Of a stretch of 64,000 nt of DNA, positions 36,057 through 45,742 are shown one piece after another. Position 1 is the first letter of the stretch, and every line of letters starts with the position of its first letter. Both the position numbers and the translations under genes were made by a program. Source of the DNA: Allobosea caraganae. Lineage in GTDB: Bacteria; Pseudomonadota; Alphaproteobacteria; Rhizobiales; Beijerinckiaceae. Below the pieces are notes generated by a model. The model was not told where the DNA came from and did no database searches. It saw only the letters and a list, made by a program, of their open reading frames with translations. The stretch spans positions 1 through 64,000 of the forward strand of contig NZ_QQTO01000012.1 in the NCBI RefSeq assembly GCF_003351345.1. The letters are read 5' to 3'.

Positions 36057-37286
36057 ATGTCCTACCTTCAAACTCACCCCTGGCTTTCGTTTACGCTGGA
36101 CCTGCGTCAATTCAATCATTCGCTATGGATGCTCCTGGGCGAAGCCCGATCAAAGTGCGCGCACTTGAGCAGCGTCCCGATGCGTCCAGAGATCGCAGAT
36201 CGGCTTCACAGAGTTTATCTGGCTAAAGGCATTCATGCCACAACGGCAATAGAGGGCAACACTCTCTCTGAGAAGCAGGTCTTGGAGATAATTGAAAACA
36301 AGAAAGACGAAAAAAAATCGGAACGCTACCTTCGGACAGAAATCGACAACGTCCTACATTCCGCAAATAAAATTCTCGAAAGCGTGGAAAAATATGGATT
36401 CAAACCTATAACAGCGACCGAAATTAAGTCCTACAATAAACAAATACTTGAAAATTTAGACACCGATGAACATGTGACGCCCGGTGAATTTTCGCCAGTT
36501 CAGGTTGGCGTCCCACGGTACAAGGGAGCAGCACCTTCCGATTTCGCAACCCTCGTCACCAAGCTCTGCGACTGGCTAAATAGCGACTTCGCTTTTGAAG
36601 ACGAAGAGCTTGCAGTTCCGTTTGGCTTAATCAAAGCCATCGTATCCCACGTCTACCTAGTATGGATTCACCCCTTCGGCGACGGCAATGGCAGAACAGC
36701 CCGCATGCTTGAGGTCAGATTCCTGCTGGAGGCGAACGTCCCCAGCGTTGCCGCCCATCTTCTTAGTAATCACTATAATCGGACTCGCGATGAATATTAT
36801 CGTCAACTAGATCGCGCCTCCAAGAATGGCGGAAATCTCGTCCCATTTATCGAGTATGCCATCCAAGGCTTCATTGATCAGATGCGAGATCAAATAAAAG
36901 TGATAAAGCAACAACTTTGGGACATATCTTGGATAAATTATGTTTATGATAAATTCGGAGAAGACAAAACTCCGTCTGATCGAAGGCAATTGAAGTTAAT
37001 ACTGGCCCTTGGAAACAAGAGCGAGCACATTGAACGACCTAAATTAAGACTTCTAACTCCAGAAATTGCGGCAGAATACGCCGTAAAAACGTCTAAAACT
37101 CTATCAAGAGATATAGGAAAACTAAAATCTCTTGGCTTAATATCAGAGACAAAGGAAGGCGTCAGGGCAAAGAAAGAAATCCTTCTCGCATTCCTGCCTC
37201 GCTCCAAGCCGGGAAATGCAGAGCGTCAGCTAGAAGAAGCACTGAAAATGAAGTCCACCGCAGATCAGCTAACCTTCGAATTCTAG
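36057..37286 (+). CDS. Fic family protein (AMP transferase candidate)
   Basis: This 409-residue protein carries the Fic active site HPFGDGNGRTAR (His205), which moves AMP from ATP to target proteins. An N-terminal inhibitory helix motif T-x3-EG (Thr62-Glu66-Gly67 in ATTAIEGNTL) keeps such enzymes silent. A C-terminal winged-helix-like part follows (LTPEIAAEYAVKTSKTLSRDI). The start follows a strong GGAGGG. The gene is far AT-richer than both neighbours, so it is probably acquired. No antitoxin partner gene is visible; the inhibitory helix is in cis (class II type). Confidence 0.9.
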   Translation: MSYLQTHPWLSFTLDLRQFNHSLWMLLGEARSKCAHLSSVPMRPEIADRLHRVYLAKGIHATTAIEGNTLSEKQVLEIIENKKDEKKSERYLRTEIDNVLHSANKILESVEKYGFKPITATEIKSYNKQILENLDTDEHVTPGEFSPVQVGVPRYKGAAPSDFATLVTKLCDWLNSDFAFEDEELAVPFGLIKAIVSHVYLVWIHPFGDGNGRTARMLEVRFLLEANVPSVAAHLLSNHYNRTRDEYYRQLDRASKNGGNLVPFIEYAIQGFIDQMRDQIKVIKQQLWDISWINYVYDKFGEDKTPSDRRQLKLILALGNKSEHIERPKLRLLTPEIAAEYAVKTSKTLSRDIGKLKSLGLISETKEGVRAKKEILLAFLPRSKPGNAERQLEEALKMKSTADQLTFEF

Positions 37287-37294
37287 CTGGTCGC

Positions 37295-39034
37295 TCAGAA
37301 ATCGAAGCTCTCAACCCCGGCCTTGCCGACGCCCTTCACCAGCGCGGCATCCGGCGTGTAGGTGCCCTCGCCCGAATCCCTGAACTTGTTAACGATGGGG
37401 TAGCGCCGGTCGCGGCCGAAATTCTTGCGGGTGACCTTCACGCCGGGCGCGGCCTGACGGCGCTTGTATTCGGCAAGATAAAGCAGGCGCTCGACCTTCT
37501 TGACCGTCTCCAGGTCGTGGCCGCGCGCGACGATATCGGCGAGCCGCATCTCGTGCTCGATCAGGCAGGCGAGGATGTCGTCGAGCACATCGTAGGGCGG
37601 TAGCGAATCCTGGTCCTTCTGGTTCTCGCGCAGTTCGGCCGAGGGCGGCTTGACGATGATGTTCTCAGGGATCACCTCGCCATCGGGGCCAAGCGCGCCT
37701 GCCGGCTTCCAGCGGTTGCGGAGGTGGCAGATGCGGAAGACCTCGGTCTTGTAGAGATCCTTGATCGGGTTGTAGCCGCCGTTCATGTCGCCATAGAGCG
37801 TGGCGTAGCCGCAGGACATCTCGGACTTGTTGCCGGTCGTCACCACCATCGGCCCGAACTTGTTGGAGATCGACATCAGCAGCGTGCCTCGCACGCGGCT
37901 CTGCAGGTTCTCCTCGGTGATGCCGCGGTTGGTGCCGGCGAAGAGATCGGCGAGCGCGCGCTCGAAGCCCTCGACCGGCTCGGAGATCGGCACGATCTCG
38001 TAGCGCACGCCGAGCGCGTCGGCGCAGGCCCTGGCGTCGTCGAGGCTCTCCTGCGAGGTGAAGCGATAGGGCATCATCACGCAGCGGACCTTGTCGGCGC
38101 CGAGCGCATCGACCGCCATGGCGGCGCACAAGGCCGAGTCGATGCCGCCCGACAGGCCGAGCACGACGCCGGGGAAGCCGTTCTTCTGGACGTAGTCGCG
38201 CAGGCCGAGCACGCAGGCGGCGTAGTCGGCCTCGTCGCCGCTTTCAATGGCGGCCATCTCGCCTGGCCGGCAGCGCCACTGGCCGTCGACCTGCTCCCAT
38301 TCCGTCATAGCGATGGCCTCGCGGAAGGCCGGAAGCTGGCACGCGAAGCTCTTATCGGCGTTCAGCACGAAGGAGCCGCCCTCGAAGACGAGCTCATCCT
38401 GGCCGCCTAGCTGGTTGAGATAGACCATCGGCAGGCCGGCCTCGACGACGCGGGCGACGGCGACGCTCAGGCGCTCGTCGGTGACGCCGCGGCGATAGGG
38501 CGAGCCGTTCGGCACGAGCAGGATCTCACCGCCCGTCTCGGCGATGCACTCGACCACCTCCTCGCCCCAGATATCCTCGCAGACCGGCAGCCCGAGGCGG
38601 ATATGGTTGCGGAACACGACCGGGCCCGGCAGCGGGCCGGGCTCGAAGACGCGCTTCTCGTCGAACACGCCATAGTTCGGCAGATCGACCTTGAAGCGTA
38701 CCGACTGGATCAGCCCGCCATCGAGCAGGGCATAGGCGTTGTAGAGCTTGCCGTCCTCGAGCCAGGGCAAGCCGACGAGCACGGCCGGGCCACCATCGGC
38801 GGTCTCGCGCGCCAGGGCCTCGCAGGCCTTGCGGCAAGCGTCCTGGAAGGCCGGCTTGAGCACGAGGTCCTCCGGCGGATAGGCCGAGAGGAAGAGTTCG
38901 GGAAACATGATCAGGTCGGCCCCTGCCCCGGCCGCCTGCTTGCGGGCGGCGCGGACCTTGTCGGCATTGCCGGAGACGTCTCCGACAACCGGATTGAGCT
39001 GAGCGAGGGCGAGGCGGAAGGAGGTCGCGGTCAT
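37295..39034 (-). CDS. nadE: NAD+ synthase, glutamine-hydrolysing
   Basis: From the ATG at 39034 this is a 579-residue enzyme with an N-terminal nitrilase-type glutaminase: FRLALAQLNPVVGD, the catalytic Glu in MFPELFLSAYPPED, and Cys in GLPVCEDIWGEEVV. A C-terminal NAD synthetase domain has the P-loop GLSGGIDSALCAAMAVDALG and VTTGNKSEMSCGYATLYGD. It makes NAD+ from deamido-NAD in the final step of the pathway. A frame extension to 39070 lacks a ribosome site. It converges on the Fic gene, with 8 bases between stops. Confidence 0.95.
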   Translation of the reverse strand: MTATSFRLALAQLNPVVGDVSGNADKVRAARKQAAGAGADLIMFPELFLSAYPPEDLVLKPAFQDACRKACEALARETADGGPAVLVGLPWLEDGKLYNAYALLDGGLIQSVRFKVDLPNYGVFDEKRVFEPGPLPGPVVFRNHIRLGLPVCEDIWGEEVVECIAETGGEILLVPNGSPYRRGVTDERLSVAVARVVEAGLPMVYLNQLGGQDELVFEGGSFVLNADKSFACQLPAFREAIAMTEWEQVDGQWRCRPGEMAAIESGDEADYAACVLGLRDYVQKNGFPGVVLGLSGGIDSALCAAMAVDALGADKVRCVMMPYRFTSQESLDDARACADALGVRYEIVPISEPVEGFERALADLFAGTNRGITEENLQSRVRGTLLMSISNKFGPMVVTTGNKSEMSCGYATLYGDMNGGYNPIKDLYKTEVFRICHLRNRWKPAGALGPDGEVIPENIIVKPPSAELRENQKDQDSLPPYDVLDDILACLIEHEMRLADIVARGHDLETVKKVERLLYLAEYKRRQAAPGVKVTRKNFGRDRRYPIVNKFRDSGEGTYTPDAALVKGVGKAGVESFDF

Positions 39035-39118
39035 GCGTCTCGCTTTAGCGCGCAGGCGTGCCGCCAGCAACGGCGGGCTTGGCGCGCCCGGCCTGCGTTT
39101 TCAGCGGTGTGTGGCCCT

Positions 39119-39412
39119 TCAGCGCAATGTCGAGCGGAAATCGGCGGAGTAGCGCAGCTCGCGCAGCGGCCGCACCCGGTCCGTGGTCTCGGCATAGACC
39201 GGATGCGCCTTGTAGGCCGCCAGCGCCGCCTCGTCGGCGAACTCGGCGTAGACGACCACATCGATCTCGTTGCCCAGCGGATCGACCTTGCGATTGAGCA
39301 CGACCTCGAAGGCGCTCACATGCGGGATATCGCCGAGCCGCTGCAGGCCTGTACGGATGGTCTCGATATCCTCGGGGCGGCTGGCTGTGAAGAAGACGAT
39401 GTGCCGGATCAT
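39119..39412 (-). CDS. Dabb (stress-response alpha/beta barrel) protein
   Basis: The 97-residue protein has the Dabb pattern: MIRHIVFFTASRPEDIETIR at the start, VVYAEFADEAALAAYKAHPV in the middle (typical F-x-x-x-A-LxAYxxHP) and a C-terminal DFRSTLR. Family members form dimeric ferredoxin-like barrels; some are stress proteins or polyketide cyclases. It is probably a small cytosolic protein. It may share the transcript with nadE downstream (85-base gap). Confidence 0.85.
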   Translation of the reverse strand: MIRHIVFFTASRPEDIETIRTGLQRLGDIPHVSAFEVVLNRKVDPLGNEIDVVVYAEFADEAALAAYKAHPVYAETTDRVRPLRELRYSADFRSTLR

Positions 39413-39573
39413 GGCTCTCCATAAGCGGCGAAGCAGGCCGACGCTACGGCTCCAGCCGCATGCCCGAAGAGCACATTCCGCAGCGTTAACCGGGCATTAG
39501 GGTTACTATTGGATGAATGACCTATGGGCAATGCGAGGGGGCCAGACAGGCCCCAGGCCCTGGGGAGATCGAG

Positions 39574-40449
39574 ATGCATATCCGTTCCATTGCATCGGCG
39601 CTCGGTGTTGCGGCGCTCGGACTGTCCTTGGCCGGCGGCGCGGCTGCGGCGGCCGATTATCCCGTGCTGCGCGGCTCGCAGGTCGAGGATACACCGCCTC
39701 CCCCGGATTATTTTGACGGCCCGTTCAACTGGTCGGGCTTCTATGTCGGCGGCGGCGCAGGCGTCTCGAACACGGAGTTCGAGCCGGGCACGGGTCTGCA
39801 GGACCTTGCCCGTTACGCATTCCGCAATACGACGCTCGGCGCCGAGCGGGACATGGGCTCGTTCGTCAACAACCTGCCGTCGAAACGCGACAGCGGTGCG
39901 ACCTTCTTCGGTTTCGCCGGCTACAACGTGGCGTTCGGCGACGCGGTGCTCGGCTTCGAGCTCGACTATACCCGCGCCGGTCAGCGCTACGACGTCAGTG
40001 ACTACATCGCCCGGCGCTCGCCGACCTCGGACGGCACGCTCAACGACTGGTCGATGACGACCAATCAGGGTGCCAAATTGCACGACTATGCGACAGCCCG
40101 GCTGCGCATGGGCTGGGCCTTCGGCCGCTTCATGCCCTTCGCGACGATCGGCGGCGCTGTCGGGCGCTTCGACACGACGTCAACGATCCGCGCCACCTGG
40201 GAATTCGAACGCATCAACCCGGTGACCGGGCTGGTCGAGTCGGGGAGAGCATCCGGCTATCCGCTGACTGTCGGAAGCACCAAGACTGATGTCTACGGCT
40301 TTGGCCTGACCGCGGGCGCCGGCATCGAGTGGGCGCTGACCGACAACCTCTTCCTCCGGGGCGAGTATCAGCTCATCCGCTTTGCCGATGTCGAGGGCAC
40401 GACCGCGACCATCAACACGGCGCGCGTCGCGGCCGGCCTGAAGTTCTGA
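39574..40449 (+). CDS. outer membrane beta-barrel protein
   Basis: From the ATG at 39574 (GGGGAGA upstream) this is a 291-residue protein with a signal peptide (SALGVAALGLSLAGGAAA). A short periplasmic linker precedes a porin-family/Omp25-like barrel: FNWSGFYVGGGAGVSNTEF, then paired strands such as GATFFGFAGYNVAFGDAVL and the final strand INTARVAAGLKF ending in Phe. It matches the rhizobial Omp25/Omp31-type surface proteins. An intrinsic terminator follows. The frame extends upstream to 39517 without a good start. Confidence 0.88.
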   Translation: MHIRSIASALGVAALGLSLAGGAAAAADYPVLRGSQVEDTPPPPDYFDGPFNWSGFYVGGGAGVSNTEFEPGTGLQDLARYAFRNTTLGAERDMGSFVNNLPSKRDSGATFFGFAGYNVAFGDAVLGFELDYTRAGQRYDVSDYIARRSPTSDGTLNDWSMTTNQGAKLHDYATARLRMGWAFGRFMPFATIGGAVGRFDTTSTIRATWEFERINPVTGLVESGRASGYPLTVGSTKTDVYGFGLTAGAGIEWALTDNLFLRGEYQLIRFADVEGTTATINTARVAAGLKF

Positions 40450-40468
40450 AACGAGACTTAGGCGAAAC

Positions 40469-40501
40469 AAAAAGGCCGCGGCATTCGCCGCGGCCTTTTT
40501 C
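40469..40501 (+). terminator. intrinsic terminator
   Basis: The stem AAAAAGGCCGCGGC pairs with GCCGCGGCCTTTTT around the loop ATTC, with a T-run at the end. It lies 20 bases after the barrel protein stop and, as a symmetric A/T-flanked hairpin, may also stop the convergent DAHP synthase transcript. Confidence 0.92.
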
Positions 40502-40520
40502 ATTGGCAGGCTGACGAAGG

Positions 40521-41906
40521 TTACTCCGCCGCCTCGACCACCGGGCGCTCCCGCCCTGCCCGCTCGCGCTTGACGAGCTCGGCGACCAGGAACGCCATCT
40601 CCAGCGCCTGCTCGGCGTTGAGGCGGGGGTCGCAGACCGTGTGGTAGCGGTCGTTCAGGTCGGCGTCGGTCATGCCGCGGGCGCCGCCCGTGCACTCCGT
40701 GACGTTCTTGCCGGTCATCTCCAGATGGATGCCGCCGGCATGGGTGCCCTCGGCCTGGTGCACGGCGAAGAAGTTCTTCACCTCGGTCAGGATCAGGTCG
40801 AAGGGCCGGGTCTTGTAGCCGCTCGCGGCCTTGACCGTGTTGCCGTGCATCGGGTCGCAGGACCAGACGACGTTGCGCCCTTCCCGCTTGGTGGCGCGCA
40901 CCAAAGCCGGCAGGTGGTCGAAGACCTTGTCGGCGCCGAAGCGGCCGATCAGCGTCAGGCGACCGGCCTGGTTCTGCGGGTCGAGCGCGTCGATCAGCCG
41001 GAGCAGATCGTCGGCCTTCAGCGACGGGCCGCATTTCAAGCCGATCGGGTTCTTGATGCCGCGGAAATACTCGACATGGGCATGGTCGAGCTGGCGCGTG
41101 CGGTCGCCGATCCAGACCATGTGGCCGGAGGTGGCGTACCAGTCGCCGGTCGTGGAATCGACGCGGGTCAGCGCCTGCTCGTAGCCGAGCAGCAGCGCCT
41201 CGTGGCTGGTGTAGAAATCCGTCGTGCGCATCTCGGGATGCGTCTCGGGATCAATGCCGATGGCGCGCATGAAGTCGAGCGCCTCGGTGATGCGCTCGGC
41301 CACCTCGGTGTAGCGGCTCGACTGCGGTGAATCCTTGACGAAGCCGAGCATCCAGCGATGCGCGTTGTCGAGATTGGCGTAGCCGCCGGTCGCGAACGCG
41401 CGCAGCAGGTTCAGCGTCGCCGCCGACTGGCGGTAAGCCTCGAGCTGGCGGCGCGGATCCGGGATGCGGGACTCTGCCGTGAAGTCGATATCGTTGACGA
41501 TGTCGCCCTTGTAGCTCGGCAGCTCGACGCCGCCGATCGTCTCGGTCGGGGCCGAGCGCGGCTTGGCGAACTGCCCGGCGACACGGCCGACCTTTACCAC
41601 AGGCGAACCGCCAGCGAAGGTCAGCACCACCGCCATCTGCAGGAACAGCCGGAAGAAGTCGCGGATGTTGTCGGCCGAATGCTCGCCGAAGCTCTCGGCG
41701 CAGTCTCCGCCCTGGAGCAGGAAGGCCTCGCCGTTTGCGACTTGTCCGAGAGCCTTCTTGAGCTTGCGCGCCTCACCCGCAAAAACCAGCGGCGGAAAGC
41801 CGGCGAGCTGCTGCTCGACTGCCTTCAAAACGGCCTGATCCGGATATTCCGGCATCTGCTGGACGGGCTTTGCCCTCCAGCTCTCGGGCGTCCACCGCTC
41901 GGACAT
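40521..41906 (-). CDS. class II 3-deoxy-7-phosphoheptulonate (DAHP) synthase
   Basis: The 461-residue plant-type (class II) enzyme joins phosphoenolpyruvate and erythrose 4-phosphate, the first step of aromatic amino acid synthesis. Visible are [15 protein letters not shown], the metal-binding Cys block [33 protein letters not shown] and [12 protein letters not shown] near the C-terminus. I start at the ATG at 41906 ([10 protein letters not shown]); the frame extends to 42020 but looks non-coding. It is monocistronic and converges on the barrel protein gene. Confidence 0.95.
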   Translation of the reverse strand: MSERWTPESWRAKPVQQMPEYPDQAVLKAVEQQLAGFPPLVFAGEARKLKKALGQVANGEAFLLQGGDCAESFGEHSADNIRDFFRLFLQMAVVLTFAGGSPVVKVGRVAGQFAKPRSAPTETIGGVELPSYKGDIVNDIDFTAESRIPDPRRQLEAYRQSAATLNLLRAFATGGYANLDNAHRWMLGFVKDSPQSSRYTEVAERITEALDFMRAIGIDPETHPEMRTTDFYTSHEALLLGYEQALTRVDSTTGDWYATSGHMVWIGDRTRQLDHAHVEYFRGIKNPIGLKCGPSLKADDLLRLIDALDPQNQAGRLTLIGRFGADKVFDHLPALVRATKREGRNVVWSCDPMHGNTVKAASGYKTRPFDLILTEVKNFFAVHQAEGTHAGGIHLEMTGKNVTECTGGARGMTDADLNDRYHTVCDPRLNAEQALEMAFLVAELVKRERAGRERPVVEAAE

Positions 41907-42184
41907 CACACGTGCTCCTGAGAATAAAATGTCGCGCCACCCTCTCTTCGGAAGGCAGCGTGATCCAGGCGCTCTATACACCGACGAGGTGGCGATGGCC
42001 AATACCACGCTGGCTCGCAATCGCGGCGAGGAGCCGCAGCCGACGATGACGCAACGTCATGAAAGACGAGTCGGGAGAATCAGTTAGCAGAAGGCCTTCA
42101 TGCAAGGGTTCCGGCCGCTTGCGGATTGATTCAACGACTTGAGACGCTGAATCACGGCAGCAGGATGACGCAGAGTCCGGGCGG

Positions 42185-42595
42185 CTATGCCACCTCGATA
42201 TCCGTGCGCGGGAAATCGTCGCCCTTGAACAACAGTGCGGCGCTCAAATGCTTTGCCGTCGCGTAGGAGAAGCAATCGCCGAGGTTGAGGATGCCCGGAT
42301 AGCGCGGCCCATTCCCCATGCCATAACGCTCGGCCGCTTCGGCAGCGAGCGCGGTGATTGTCATATTCGGCGCGATTGGTTCGATTGCCGCTGCAGCCAA
42401 AAACTCATCTACGAGCGCGAGGCCTGCCGTCCGGGATATTGCCTTCCGTCGCGCGACAGCACAGGCCGCCTCCCAAACGGTCACGGTCGAAGCGAAACGC
42501 TGTCCATCCCGCTGCTCCAGCCGCCCCGATAGCATCGCGGCCTCGGGTTCCTCGACCATGATCGCGACGATCGCGGATGCATCGAGCGCGATCAC
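42185..42595 (-). CDS. vapC: VapC-type PIN toxin
   Basis: The 136-residue PIN domain has the acidic quartet: Asp in ALDASAIVAIM, Glu in TVWEAACAVARR, Asp in NLGDCFSYATAKHL and Asp in FKGDDFPRTDI. VapC toxins cut tRNA or rRNA when freed from the antitoxin. The ATG at 42595 overlaps the stop of vapB by ATGA, so the pair is coupled. The length is normal. Confidence 0.93.
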   Translation of the reverse strand: MIALDASAIVAIMVEEPEAAMLSGRLEQRDGQRFASTVTVWEAACAVARRKAISRTAGLALVDEFLAAAAIEPIAPNMTITALAAEAAERYGMGNGPRYPGILNLGDCFSYATAKHLSAALLFKGDDFPRTDIEVA

Positions 42596-42831
42596 TGACC
42601 GCCACTCAATTCGTCATAGAAGGCTCTATCGGTAGGTAGGCCGCTGTCGGGCATGGCGCGCAGCTTCTCGTGGAGTGGCCGCAATTTCTCCCACAAAGAC
42701 GGCTCGGCCGCGTCCCGCTCCGCCTTCTCGGCCAGTGCACGATGGATGATCTCGGTCACGCCCGTGCCATGGCGGCGGGCAAGGTCGCGCGCCAGTGCTT
42801 CGACGGCCTCGTTCTTGATGCTCAAGCCCAT
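42592..42831 (-). CDS. vapB: VapB-type antitoxin
   Basis: This 79-residue protein of the PSK/VapB type begins MGLSIKNEAVEALARDLA and has the central ALAEKAERDAA and C-terminal toxin-binding part. The N-terminal ribbon-helix-helix-like segment binds the operator. Upstream lies a pair of TTTCTAGAAA palindromes. The ATG at 42831 is preferred. Confidence 0.88.
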   Translation of the reverse strand: MGLSIKNEAVEALARDLARRHGTGVTEIIHRALAEKAERDAAEPSLWEKLRPLHEKLRAMPDSGLPTDRAFYDELSGGQ

Positions 42832-42843
42832 GAACGCACCGCC

Positions 42844-42874
42844 TTTCTAGAAAGGTATCCAACTATTCTAGAAA
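42844..42874. promoter_or_regulatory. vapBC operator (two palindromes)
   Basis: TTTCTAGAAA at 42844-42853 and ATTCTAGAAA at 42865-42874 are 10-bp palindromes whose centres are 21 bases apart, two helical turns, just upstream of vapB. This layout suits two VapB dimers binding side by side in autorepression. Confidence 0.75.
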
Positions 42875-42908
42875 TAGCGATCCCAGCCGCCTTGAACAAG
42901 GCCCGAGC

Positions 42909-44291
42909 CTATAGGCTCGTCGGCACCGACGCCCGCGGCGTCCGCATCGTCACCAGCTCTTCGGCCGCGCTCGGGTGCAGGGCGATGGTGCGGTCGAAAT
43001 CGGCCTTGGTCGCGCCCATGGTCACGGCGATGGCGACCGCCTGGATGATCTCGCCGGCGTCGTGGCCGAGGATGTGGACGCCAAGCACGCGGTCGCTCTT
43101 CGCGTCGACCACCAGCTTCATGTAGATGCGCTCCTGGCGGCCGGAGATCGTCGCCTTCATCGGCCGGAAGCCGGTTTCGAAGACGCTGACCTCGAAGCCG
43201 GCCGCCAATGCCTGCTGCTCGCTCAACCCGACCGTGCCGACCTCCGGCGTGGTGAAGACGGCGGAGGCGACGAGGCTGTGGTTCATCGCCCAGGGCCTAC
43301 CGCCAAAGGTCGAGTCGGCGAAGGCGTGGCCCTCGCGGATCGCGACCGGGGTCAGGTTGACCCGGTTGGTGACGTCGCCGACCGCATGGATCGACGGCAC
43401 CGACGAGGCCGAGCTCTCGTCGACCATGACCTGGCCGACCGGGCCGAGCTTGACGCCGACCTGCTCCAGGCCGAGCCCGACCGTGTTGGGCCGGCGGCCG
43501 GTGGCGACGAGGATGGCGTCCGCATCGATCGGCTCGCCCTTGGCGCAATGGGCGCGACGGGTGCCATCGGGCAGTTGCTCGATGCGGTCGACCGTGCAGC
43601 CGAGGCGGAATTTAATGCCGGCATGGGCCAGCGCCTCGCGCAGGCGCACCCTGACATCCTCATCGAAGCCGCGCAGGATGTTGTCGCCGCGATGCAGCAC
43701 CGTGACCTCGACGCCGAGGCGCAGGAACAGGCTGGCGAATTCGAGCGCGATATAGCCGCCGCCGACCACGAGCATCCGCTTCGGCAGGCTCGGCAGATGG
43801 AAGACCTCGTTGGAGCTGATGCCGAGCTCGCCGCCGGGGATCGGCGGATCGAAGGCCGGGTAGCCGCCGGTCGCCACCAGGATATGTCTGGCACGGATCA
43901 TCTCGCCGGACTTGAGCAGGCGGACCTGCTGTGGCCCCTCGATCACCGCCCGCTCCTCGCGGATGGCGACGCCGGCGCCGTCCAGGCCCTTGCGGTAGAG
44001 GCCCGACAGCCGCGTCACCTCGTTGGCGACGGCATCGCGCAGGGTCGGCCAGTCGAAGCTCGGCTTGCCGAGCGTCCAGCCGAAGGCGGCGGCGTCCTCG
44101 AAATCCTCGGCGAAGCGGCTGGCATAGACGAAGAGCTTCTTTGGCACGCAACCGCGGATGACGCAGGTGCCGCCGATGCGGTCCTCCTCCGCGATCATGA
44201 CCCGGGCGCCATGGCCAGCGGAAATGCGGGCGGCGCGGGTACCGCCGGAGCCGGCCCCGATCACGAAGAGATCGACATCGAAATCAGACAT
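42909..44291 (-). CDS. gor: glutathione-disulfide reductase
   Basis: The 460-residue flavoenzyme shows the FAD site VIGAGSGGTRAARISAGHG, redox disulfide GGTCVIRGCVPKK, NADPH site MLVVGGGYIALEFA, second FAD motif AVGDVTNRVNLTPVA and the C-terminal active His with HPSAAEELVTMR. It regenerates glutathione with NADPH. The ATG at 44291 overlaps the end of the O-antigen-ligase-like gene by 8 bases. In many rhizobia gor follows rpiA and DUF2059, which here lie 4.6 kb away. Confidence 0.95.
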   Translation of the reverse strand: MSDFDVDLFVIGAGSGGTRAARISAGHGARVMIAEEDRIGGTCVIRGCVPKKLFVYASRFAEDFEDAAAFGWTLGKPSFDWPTLRDAVANEVTRLSGLYRKGLDGAGVAIREERAVIEGPQQVRLLKSGEMIRARHILVATGGYPAFDPPIPGGELGISSNEVFHLPSLPKRMLVVGGGYIALEFASLFLRLGVEVTVLHRGDNILRGFDEDVRVRLREALAHAGIKFRLGCTVDRIEQLPDGTRRAHCAKGEPIDADAILVATGRRPNTVGLGLEQVGVKLGPVGQVMVDESSASSVPSIHAVGDVTNRVNLTPVAIREGHAFADSTFGGRPWAMNHSLVASAVFTTPEVGTVGLSEQQALAAGFEVSVFETGFRPMKATISGRQERIYMKLVVDAKSDRVLGVHILGHDAGEIIQAVAIAVTMGATKADFDRTIALHPSAAEELVTMRTPRASVPTSL

Positions 44292-45555
44292 GGTCCACCT
44301 CTTGGTCGGGCCTTGCTTTGCCCGCATCGAACCAGACGGCCGCAGCGGTCAGCACGGCGATCCACCAGCCCTGCCAGGCGCCATGCCCGACCGAGGCCAT
44401 GGCGAAGGCCGCCGCGAAGACCGCGAGCCGCGGCGCAAGATCGCGCGCCGGCAGGCGCCGCAGACGAGTCAGGAAGGCAAGCCCGGCGAAGCCCAGCAGC
44501 AGCGCACCGACCAGCCCGGTCTCGACCCAGACCTGCACCGGCGCGCTATGTGGATGGCCAACGCCGAGAAGCAAGCGGCGCGGCTCCGACACCTGCGCCG
44601 CCACGGGATGCGTCTGGAGCGCGGCGGAGGCGCCGAAGCCGGAGCCGATGAGCGGCCGCGCCCTGATTGCCTCGCCGAAGCTGAGCCAGATGTCGACGCG
44701 GTCGCGCGAATGCGAATCCGCCAGCTCCGCATGCACGGAGGGCGGAATGGCGCGGTCGGCGAGCTGTCCGAGGAACGGCGCGATTGCGAGCGTCGCGGCG
44801 AAGGCGAGCATGGTCGCGGCGAGCGACAGGCGGGGCAGGACCAGCGTCACGGCCCAGCCGGCGGCCAGCATCAGCAGGCCGAGCTTGGCCGCGCCGCTCT
44901 CGGAGGCGAAGGTGCACCAGCCGACCGCAAGCGCCGTCAGCGCCGCAAGCACACGATCGCGCGTCGATGCGCCGGGGCGGGTCCATAGGCCGTGGATGAC
45001 CGGAGCCGAGAGCATGAGGCAGGTGATGACCGGCCGGTTGAAGATGAAGATCATCTGCTTGCCGATGCCGAGCGCGATGCGTTGCGAGAGCCCGCTGGCG
45101 AGTTCGAAGACCATCAGCAAAGAGGCCAGGATGATGGCGATCGCCAGGGCGCGCAGCACGGCCGGCCGCGCCCTGAACGACGCGCTCGCGACGATGGCGA
45201 GGCCGCAGGCGAGCGGCAGGGCGAGCTCGCCCCACATGGCGAGGCCCGCTGCGGGCCGATGGCTCCAGGCCAGCGAGACGAGCGCCCAGAGCAGGAAGCC
45301 GCCAAGGGCGAGGCCGATCGGGCTGCGAATGGCAGCGGCAAGGTTGCGCAGCACTTGCGGCGCCTGCCCGGCCACGAGGAAGGCCAGCGACGCCAGCCCG
45401 AAGACCAGCGGCGCCGACCGATTCGCCGCCCACATGACGAGCGGCAGCGCGACCAGCAGCGCGCACCCGAGCAGCGCCAGTTGCTGCGACCAGCGGCGGC
45501 GCGGGGGGCTGGTGGCCACCGCGGACGCGGCGGCCAGGGAGGACGGCAAGCTCAT
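44284..45555 (-). CDS. O-antigen ligase/polymerase-like membrane protein
   Basis: The 423-residue protein has about 11 membrane helices and a Wzy_C-type periplasmic loop: ADSHSRDRVDIWLSFGEAI, RARPLIGSGFGAS, GHPHSAPVQVWVETGLVGALLL. The R and H residues in HPHSAP and the loop motif GxGxG are typical of WaaL and Wzy proteins, which ligate or polymerise surface polysaccharide at the inner membrane. No glycosyltransferase cluster is next to it. It overlaps gor by 8 bases. Confidence 0.88.
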   Translation of the reverse strand: MSLPSSLAAASAVATSPPRRRWSQQLALLGCALLVALPLVMWAANRSAPLVFGLASLAFLVAGQAPQVLRNLAAAIRSPIGLALGGFLLWALVSLAWSHRPAAGLAMWGELALPLACGLAIVASASFRARPAVLRALAIAIILASLLMVFELASGLSQRIALGIGKQMIFIFNRPVITCLMLSAPVIHGLWTRPGASTRDRVLAALTALAVGWCTFASESGAAKLGLLMLAAGWAVTLVLPRLSLAATMLAFAATLAIAPFLGQLADRAIPPSVHAELADSHSRDRVDIWLSFGEAIRARPLIGSGFGASAALQTHPVAAQVSEPRRLLLGVGHPHSAPVQVWVETGLVGALLLGFAGLAFLTRLRRLPARDLAPRLAVFAAAFAMASVGHGAWQGWWIAVLTAAAVWFDAGKARPDQEVDHV

Positions 45556-45742
45556 GGCGGAGCGCTTACGCCATCGCGCCGGGGCCGCCTAGTGTGATTC
45601 CTGTCGCGCTTTTGCGGCGATGGCCACGAAAGACCTTGACATAAGATTATGTAATCAGGCGCAATTGATCGGCGAAACATCAAGCTGTCACTCGAGGCCG
45701 TGACACGATAATGGTGCGGAAACTCGCACACGGAGGAACACA

